Position numbers and translations under genes: made by a program. Below the pieces are notes generated by a model, which ran no database searches, had not been told where the DNA came from, and worked only from the letters and a program-made list of their open reading frames with translations. From assembly GCF_001675285.1 (NCBI RefSeq), contig NZ_LSGQ01000030.1, forward strand, positions 496,001 through 560,000: a stretch of 64,000 bases of DNA, in the 5' to 3' direction. Below are positions 59,401 through 64,000 of the stretch, piece by piece. This DNA is from Elizabethkingia miricola (GTDB lineage: Bacteria > Bacteroidota > Bacteroidia > Flavobacteriales > Weeksellaceae). Positions within the stretch are counted from its first letter, which is position 1. Every line of letters starts with the position of its first letter.

Positions 59401-60894
59401 CTATAACTTTTTAATTTCTTCAAAATTCATGGTTATAGGAAAGCGGTAACGTGAAACTACATTTTTGCCATTTAGCTGAGCCGGAATCCATTTTTTCTTT
59501 GCAACAATTGTTGCAATAGTTCTTTTTATTTCTGCATTGAGGCTTTCATTAGAACCTGTTGTAACTATATCTTTTACATCTCCGTTCTGATCGATAATAT
59601 ATGATGCTGTGGATTTAAGAGTCCCTTTGCCATCAACTTTACTGTTATCAAAAGTCTGAACGAACAAATTCCGGAAGCCTTCAATACCTTCAGAGAATGT
59701 TGCTTCCCTGTCTACTTTTTCTGAGGGACTTATGGGAATTAATTTTGCCATAGGGTCTGGTGGAATTGGAGGAGCGGGTGGTGCTGCTGGAGGTGTAGGA
59801 GGTACTGGGGGAGTGGGAGGGAAATCTGAATTTTTTAATTCCCCAGACTTATTGTACTTCTTGATAATTTCTGCCCGTTTTGTGGCTGTTTCGGCGTTAA
59901 GTTCCTCTATTTTTTTTGAAATAATAGCTTTCCGTTCCTGTTTTGTGGTATCGGACTTTGCAGAGGCTAACGACAGAGTAGTGTCTGTAATTTGATCTAG
60001 TTTAGCCGTAAGGGAGGTTGTTATAGACTCTTTTTCTTTTGCATTCATACTTATTCCAAATGCAGTAGCGGCTATCAATAAAGTAGCGCCGGATAATTTT
60101 AAAAAGCGTACTTTGTTTTTGGATGTTTGCTTTGTCATCATAATGAAACGTTTTTTAGTGAGTAAAAAATTGAAGTTACTTGCAAACTGGTTATGATATG
60201 GCGCCATTGTTTTTGATATAATCAATTTGCGGTAATGCTGTATATCTTTAGACAAACGAAGCGTATGCTCGTCTGCCAGAAATTCATGATTGGCAGTAAT
60301 AGATTGTTTAATAAGCCAGAAAAAAGGGTTGAACCATGCAAATGCCAATACCAGCTGAATAAATATAATGTCTAATGTATGCTTCTGAAAAAGATGAGCC
60401 TGCTCATGCTGTAATATTTCAGATTCGATGTTTTTGTGAAGAAAATCTTCTCCGGGAACAAATATATAATTGAGAAAGCAATATGGAATTTGATTATTGT
60501 CGAGTAGTATATAATGGATATTATCAACAGTTTTCTTTTTGTTTTTATAGACCCTGTAGGCAATTTGAAGTATGCCTAGTAGAAAACGAATAATAAAAAA
60601 GGCAGTTATTATGATATAACCATAAGTAACCGTTTTATACCAATTGAATGAAGATTGTGGGGCTTTACCAATAATAACTTCCTGGATATAGTAAATGTTT
60701 ACAGTTCGGGAAACAGGATTACTTTCCCGGGCAATATCAATTTGTATAAACGGTATAACAAGGCTAATAACAACAGCTCCTAAAAGAAAGAATCTGTTGA
60801 ATACAAATAGTTTATGATCCGCCAATACGAACTTATAAATAAGCCAGCATAGGAATGAAATCCCTAAAAGCAGAATAATTTTGGAGCTATCCAT
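59401..60894 (-). CDS. M56 (BlaR1-type) sensor peptidase with C-terminal TonB domain
   Basis: 497 aa. Three to four membrane helices surround an M56 peptidase domain with zinc motif HEQAH at 163-167. A further helix near 270 leads to a Lys/Glu-rich stretch, a proline-rich run (about 352-385, PPxPP repeats) and a TonB C-terminal-type domain (about 405-497, with YIIDQNGDVKDIV). M56 proteins cleave their BlaI/MecI repressor on sensing a signal; the Pro-rich arm plus TonB-C suggests contact with the outer membrane or a periplasmic ligand. It overlaps the BlaI-type gene by 8 bp. Confidence 0.85.
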   Translation of the reverse strand: MDSSKIILLLGISFLCWLIYKFVLADHKLFVFNRFFLLGAVVISLVIPFIQIDIARESNPVSRTVNIYYIQEVIIGKAPQSSFNWYKTVTYGYIIITAFFIIRFLLGILQIAYRVYKNKKKTVDNIHYILLDNNQIPYCFLNYIFVPGEDFLHKNIESEILQHEQAHLFQKHTLDIIFIQLVLAFAWFNPFFWLIKQSITANHEFLADEHTLRLSKDIQHYRKLIISKTMAPYHNQFASNFNFLLTKKRFIMMTKQTSKNKVRFLKLSGATLLIAATAFGISMNAKEKESITTSLTAKLDQITDTTLSLASAKSDTTKQERKAIISKKIEELNAETATKRAEIIKKYNKSGELKNSDFPPTPPVPPTPPAAPPAPPIPPDPMAKLIPISPSEKVDREATFSEGIEGFRNLFVQTFDNSKVDGKGTLKSTASYIIDQNGDVKDIVTTGSNESLNAEIKRTIATIVAKKKWIPAQLNGKNVVSRYRFPITMNFEEIKKL

Positions 60895-61273
60895 CTTTTT
60901 GTTTTTTCTCTATTTCCAGATCTATCATATCACGCAGTTCTTTTAGCTGCTTTTTGCTAAGCTTAGCATTCGCCGTAAAGTAAGAAGCGAACTGAGAGAC
61001 TGAGTTGTTGAAGAACTTTTTCATCATGCTTTGCATTTCTCCACTAAAGTACTGTTCCTTTTTCACCAGAGAATAATACTGTCGCGAGTTTCCAACTGTT
61101 TCGTATCCTATCAGGTTTTTGTCCTGCATACGTTTCAGTACGGTAGCTAAAGTTGTGCTAGCTGGCTTAGGATCATCATAAGCTTCCATAATATCTTTCA
61201 TAAAAGCTTTTTCTTTAGACCAGATAACCTCCATTATAAATTGCTCAGCTTCAGTTAATTTTATCTTCGACAT
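60887..61273 (-). CDS. BlaI/MecI-family repressor
   Basis: 128 aa. A winged-helix domain (about 5-75) includes LTEAEQFIMEVIW, the helix with STTLATVLKRMQDK and the wing GYETVGNSRQYYS; the rest is the dimerisation helix pair. The family binds TACAnnTGTA sites and is inactivated by proteolysis by the partner M56 protein. That partner is encoded immediately downstream with an 8-bp overlap, and a matching operator lies on its own promoter. No beta-lactamase gene is nearby, so the regulated function is open. Confidence 0.92.
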   Translation of the reverse strand: MSKIKLTEAEQFIMEVIWSKEKAFMKDIMEAYDDPKPASTTLATVLKRMQDKNLIGYETVGNSRQYYSLVKKEQYFSGEMQSMMKKFFNNSVSQFASYFTANAKLSKKQLKELRDMIDLEIEKKQKDG

Positions 61274-61293
61274 TGTTTTTATTTTTAGTTGCT

Positions 61294-61305
61294 CTACAAA
61301 TGTAG
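61294..61305 (-). promoter_or_regulatory. BlaI-type operator overlapping the blaI-like promoter
   Basis: CTACAAATGTAG contains TACAnnTGTA (61295-61304), the BlaI/MecI/CopY consensus. The minus-strand -7 box TACATTTG occupies 61297-61304, within the operator and 23 nt from the ATG, which predicts direct autorepression. Confidence 0.65.
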
Positions 61306-61334
61306 AATTTATTTTTAATATTCCAAATGAAAAA

Positions 61335-61364
61335 TAAAAAAACTCATCTTTTTAGGATGAGTTT
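61335..61364 (-). terminator. Terminator of tnaA
   Basis: A 9-bp stem AAACTCATC (61340-61348) / GATGAGTTT (61356-61364); on the minus strand it is followed by a T run. It lies just beyond the tnaA stop. Confidence 0.78.
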
Positions 61365-61370
61365 AAAATA

Positions 61371-62747
61371 TTATGCTTCAGTGAGATGAACTGTAAAGTG
61401 CCTTAAAATATCAGGTTCCCAGGTAATTTTATAACCTTTTGTAATCTCATTTCTTCGTTCAAAAACATTTTTAAGCGCTGCGGCAATATAATCCATGTGA
61501 TTGTTGGTATATGTTTTTCTTGGAATAGCCAGTCTGAGGAGTTCCATTTTTGGATAACGGTTTTCTCTGGTTTCAGGATCTCTGTCTGCTAATAAGGTTC
61601 CTATTTCTACACCACGAATACCGGCTTCTTTATACAATTCTATAGCGAGGGTCTGTGCAGGAAATTCAGCCCTCGGAACATTAGGAAGAAAGGAAAGAGC
61701 ATCTATAAAAACAGCATGCCCGCCAATTGGTCTCTGAATTGGGATTCCGTACCCAATGAGCTTGTTTCCGAGATATTCAACCTGAGAAATTCTGCTTTCA
61801 AGATAGGTAAACTCTGTTGCTTCATCCAGCCCCTGAGCAAGAGCAGCCATATCACGGCCTGCCATTCCACCATAAGTAATAAAGCCTTCATAAATAATTG
61901 TGAAATTTGAAGCTTTCTGAAATATTTCGTCATCATTAAGAGCAATAAAGCCACCGATATTTACGAGTCCGTCTTTTTTGGAAGACATGGTCATCCCATC
62001 CCCATAAGAGTACAATTCTTTTACTATTTCTTTAATGCTTTTATCTTGATATGCGGTTTCTCTTTTCTTAATAAAATAAGCATTTTCTGCAAACCTCGCC
62101 GAGTCAAAGAATACCGGAATGCCATATTGATTGGACAATTCCCGAACAGCTTTTATGTTTTCCATAGAAACAGGTTGGCCCCCAGATGAATTACAGGTAA
62201 TGGTAATAAGGCAAAACGGTATTTTTTCCTTACCATATTCCTGGTAAACTTTTTCCAGTTTATTGAGATCAATATTCCCCTTGAAAGGATAAAGGTTATT
62301 AATGTCAAAAGCTTCGTCAATTGTACAGTCTATTGCATGGGCTTTACGAAATTCGATATGGCCTTTGGTGGTGTCGAAGTGTGAATTTCCCGGAATAATA
62401 TGACCTTCTTTTACCAAAACAGAAAAAAGAACATTTTCTGCAGCACGCCCCTGGTGAGTTGGTAAAAGATGTTTGAATCCGGTAAGTTTATTAACGGTAT
62501 TATAAAGCTGCTCAAAAGAACGGGAACCGGCATAACTTTCATCTCCGGTCATCAATGCCGCCCATTGCTTGTCGGACATAGCGCCTGTACCACTATCCGT
62601 TAACAGGTCTATAAAAACCTGTGAGCTTTTTAGGTTAAACAAATTATAATGACTGTTTTTAATCCATTCCGCTCTCTCCTCAGGAGCAGATTGGCGGATT
62701 TCTTCTGTCATTTTTATACGATAAGGTTCAGCATAAGGAAGTTTCAT
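61371..62747 (-). CDS. tnaA: Tryptophanase
   Basis: 458 aa from the ATG at 62747 (MKLPYAEPYR); the open frame runs 33 codons further but without family similarity. It is a PLP beta-eliminating lyase, with Lys258 in SSKKDG holding the cofactor. Tryptophanase and tyrosine phenol-lyase are close; the latter has Arg in MERG (Arg381), while here the same place reads VEIG with Ile382, as in tryptophanase. It splits tryptophan into indole, pyruvate and ammonia, which fits indole-positive Elizabethkingia and Chryseobacterium. No TnaC-like leader with a Trp codon was seen in the 129-bp upstream gap. Confidence 0.9.
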   Translation of the reverse strand: MKLPYAEPYRIKMTEEIRQSAPEERAEWIKNSHYNLFNLKSSQVFIDLLTDSGTGAMSDKQWAALMTGDESYAGSRSFEQLYNTVNKLTGFKHLLPTHQGRAAENVLFSVLVKEGHIIPGNSHFDTTKGHIEFRKAHAIDCTIDEAFDINNLYPFKGNIDLNKLEKVYQEYGKEKIPFCLITITCNSSGGQPVSMENIKAVRELSNQYGIPVFFDSARFAENAYFIKKRETAYQDKSIKEIVKELYSYGDGMTMSSKKDGLVNIGGFIALNDDEIFQKASNFTIIYEGFITYGGMAGRDMAALAQGLDEATEFTYLESRISQVEYLGNKLIGYGIPIQRPIGGHAVFIDALSFLPNVPRAEFPAQTLAIELYKEAGIRGVEIGTLLADRDPETRENRYPKMELLRLAIPRKTYTNNHMDYIAAALKNVFERRNEITKGYKITWEPDILRHFTVHLTEA

Positions 62748-62876
62748 GTTGATAATATTTAAGATTGAAAAGAATTTTAGAAATTGTAAACAAAGCCTTT
62801 CAAATACTATGGAAGGCAAAATGCTGTTTTTGTAATACTTATACAAAAAACAACAGACTCACAATTTTCTAAAGCA

Positions 62877-63494
62877 TCATTCCGGAGCCTTAAATATATT
62901 TTCGTCAGAATGGAAGCCTGATACACCGCCACTAACGGCAAATTTCATGGCTTCTACAGAATTCATACCTTCAACTTCCCGAACATTATCGGGTTCGGTA
63001 AGGATTACCCAGCCAGAAATTGCATATGAATGGGGAAGGTAAACGGCAATTTTTCCGCTCAAACCTACAGGTGATAAATCGTGTTGCGTAAGGAAACCGA
63101 TACGCCATACTTCCGGGTTATTGTTGGTTTTTACCCATACCGGGTTACTGAATTTCTTTTTATCCCCGACAAAGGAGCTCATTACATCCTTTAGGGAAGA
63201 ATAGATGTATTTAATCCCGGGAGTATGTTCCAACAAATTATCCATAGCATCTACAAGGATACGTCCCAGTAAGAACTTGGTGCCTATAAAACCTACAAGT
63301 GCAGTGATGATAATAACAGAAATGAATACAAGTCCGGGGAATCTCTCGGAAATGGAGGGGATAATATTATCGATGGAGGAAACAAGATACCAGATCAATC
63401 CAATGGTGGCACCAATAGGTCCAAGGATCACTAAGCCCTGTAGCAGCGATCTAAAGCATAAACCTATATAATAATTGATTCCTCTTTTTTCCAT
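62877..63494 (-). CDS. DUF502 membrane protein
   Basis: 205 aa. Two membrane helices (about 14-36 and 52-72) bracket a short loop, then a soluble domain with HTPGIKYIYSSLKDVMSSF and GFLTQHDL, the DUF502 signature, and VYLPHSYAISGWV further on. The function is not known. It starts 3 bp after the miaE-like gene on the same strand, so the two are probably co-transcribed. The inverted repeat at 62827-62849 (TTTTTGTA/TACAAAAA) lies just beyond its stop and may be a weak terminator before tnaA. Confidence 0.85.
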   Translation of the reverse strand: MEKRGINYYIGLCFRSLLQGLVILGPIGATIGLIWYLVSSIDNIIPSISERFPGLVFISVIIITALVGFIGTKFLLGRILVDAMDNLLEHTPGIKYIYSSLKDVMSSFVGDKKKFSNPVWVKTNNNPEVWRIGFLTQHDLSPVGLSGKIAVYLPHSYAISGWVILTEPDNVREVEGMNSVEAMKFAVSGGVSGFHSDENIFKAPE

Positions 63495-63497
63495 TAA

Positions 63498-64000
63498 TTA
63501 GCCGTGGATGGTTTCTTTTTTTCCGTAAGACTGGATTATTTTGGCCTCATATTCAAGCCATTCTTCCCAGCGTTGGTTTACTTTTTCAGAATCACCCAAT
63601 TGTCTTGCGAATTTAATGAAAGTTGTGTAATGATTGGCCTCAGAAATCATTAAATCGTTATAAAAAACTTTTAGTTCCTCATCTTTTATATTTTCTGTCA
63701 GCACTTTGAAACGCTCGCAGCTTCGTGCTTCAATCATGGCAGCAAATAACATTTTGTCTATAATAAGCTCCTCACGGGTTCCCTGAACAATAAATTTAAA
63801 AAGATCATTTACATAATCGTCTTTGCGGGGTCTGCCTAATGTATAACCTCTTTGTTTGATAATTTCATGTACCTGATTGAAGTGATCCAGCTCTTCCTGA
63901 GCAATAGCCAATAGTTCTGTTACTATTTCCGGATATTCTGGAAGCAGCGTAATAAGGGTAATGGCATTGGTTGCAGCCTTCTGCTCGCACCATGCATGGT
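63498..64000 (-). CDS. miaE: MiaE-like tRNA hydroxylase (5' end cut by window)
   Basis: At least 167 codons, open to the right edge. The frame upstream of the TTG at 63911 continues as HAWCEQKAATNAITLITLLP, so that TTG is internal, not the start. The di-iron ligands are visible as Glu in WCEQKAA, and EELDHF with EARSCERF and SEANHYTTF further on, as in MiaE. The family hydroxylates 2-methylthio-N6-isopentenyl-A37 of tRNA. The DUF502 gene follows after 3 bp. Confidence 0.88.
   Translation of the reverse strand, partial: HAWCEQKAATNAITLITLLPEYPEIVTELLAIAQEELDHFNQVHEIIKQRGYTLGRPRKDDYVNDLFKFIVQGTREELIIDKMLFAAMIEARSCERFKVLTENIKDEELKVFYNDLMISEANHYTTFIKFARQLGDSEKVNQRWEEWLEYEAKIIQSYGKKETIHG

Noticed and set aside
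59447-59459. ACGTGAAAC sequence resembling half of a parS site
   Set aside because: It is inside the M56/TonB coding sequence and the other half does not match the palindrome.
61371-62747. Tyrosine phenol-lyase as an alternative to tryptophanase
   Set aside because: The Arg that marks tyrosine phenol-lyase (MERG) is replaced by Ile (VEIG), as in tryptophanase.
62748-62876. Possible TnaC-type leader peptide before tnaA
   Set aside because: The only in-frame extension contains no Trp codon and no TnaC-like pattern; no rut-type region could be argued.
63498-63911. Treating the miaE-like gene as complete from the TTG at 63911
   Set aside because: The same frame continues upstream with conserved MiaE sequence containing a metal-ligand Glu, so the gene runs off the window.

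Overview
The window looks like a chromosomal segment of a low-GC Flavobacteriia genome, most probably Elizabethkingia or a close Chryseobacterium-group relative. The reasons are: many promoters of the Bacteroidota form TAnnTTTG with little sign of Shine-Dalgarno sites; lineage-typical families (GLPGLI protein, 2TM-domain proteins, MurF-Alr fusion, NagB with a PIG-L domain, patatin fused to an outer-membrane barrel, LytS/LytTR pair); and a tryptophanase gene, which fits the indole-positive phenotype of these genera. The genus call is an inference; no 16S rRNA, tRNA or other RNA gene was recognised. No insertion sequence, prophage or CRISPR array was seen.

Layout. 1-6.0 kb (all minus): end of tsaB, an SDR dehydrogenase, then the tight run rnr-lysE-ldcA-yraN, with rpiB upstream. 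6.0-6.7 kb: a 650-bp AT-rich gap with an inverted pair of perfect DnaA boxes and weaker copies. pgk (+) follows, then a 0.5-kb gap with two terminators. 8.4-16.9 kb (all minus): tdk, murF-alr, patatin/barrel protein, ybeY, mnmG and a methyltransferase. Two perfect parS palindromes bracket mnmG. Together these make the left part of the window a strong candidate for the replication-origin region. 16.9-34.8 kb (nearly all plus): an acidic low-complexity protein, rsmI, a WG-repeat protein, a GH29 fucosidase, fabG, a nucleosidase/Lgt-like/small membrane/radical-SAM cluster, surE (minus), prc, mscS, feoAB with a 45-aa partner, glmM and a TPR protein.

34.9-49.3 kb: a polytopic membrane protein, two tandem paralogous small lipoproteins, a GLPGLI protein, Cu/Zn SOD, a TonB-dependent receptor with a periplasmic partner, a LytS/LytTR two-component system with three 2TM modules, a lipoprotein/ECF sigma/membrane-anchored barrel-like cluster, and nagB. 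49.4-64 kb: a PA0069-type radical SAM protein, a GNAT acetyltransferase, menD, convergent pabC-like/pabB, two paralogous membrane proteins, an AI-2E family permease, uvrB, an M56/TonB-C sensor with its BlaI-type repressor, tnaA, a DUF502 protein and the 3' part of a miaE-like gene.

The leads most worth following are the parS/DnaA-box origin candidate, the Lgt-like plus MJ0619/Tes-like radical SAM cluster (possible lipid chemistry), and a BlaI-type operator lying exactly on the -7 box of its own gene.
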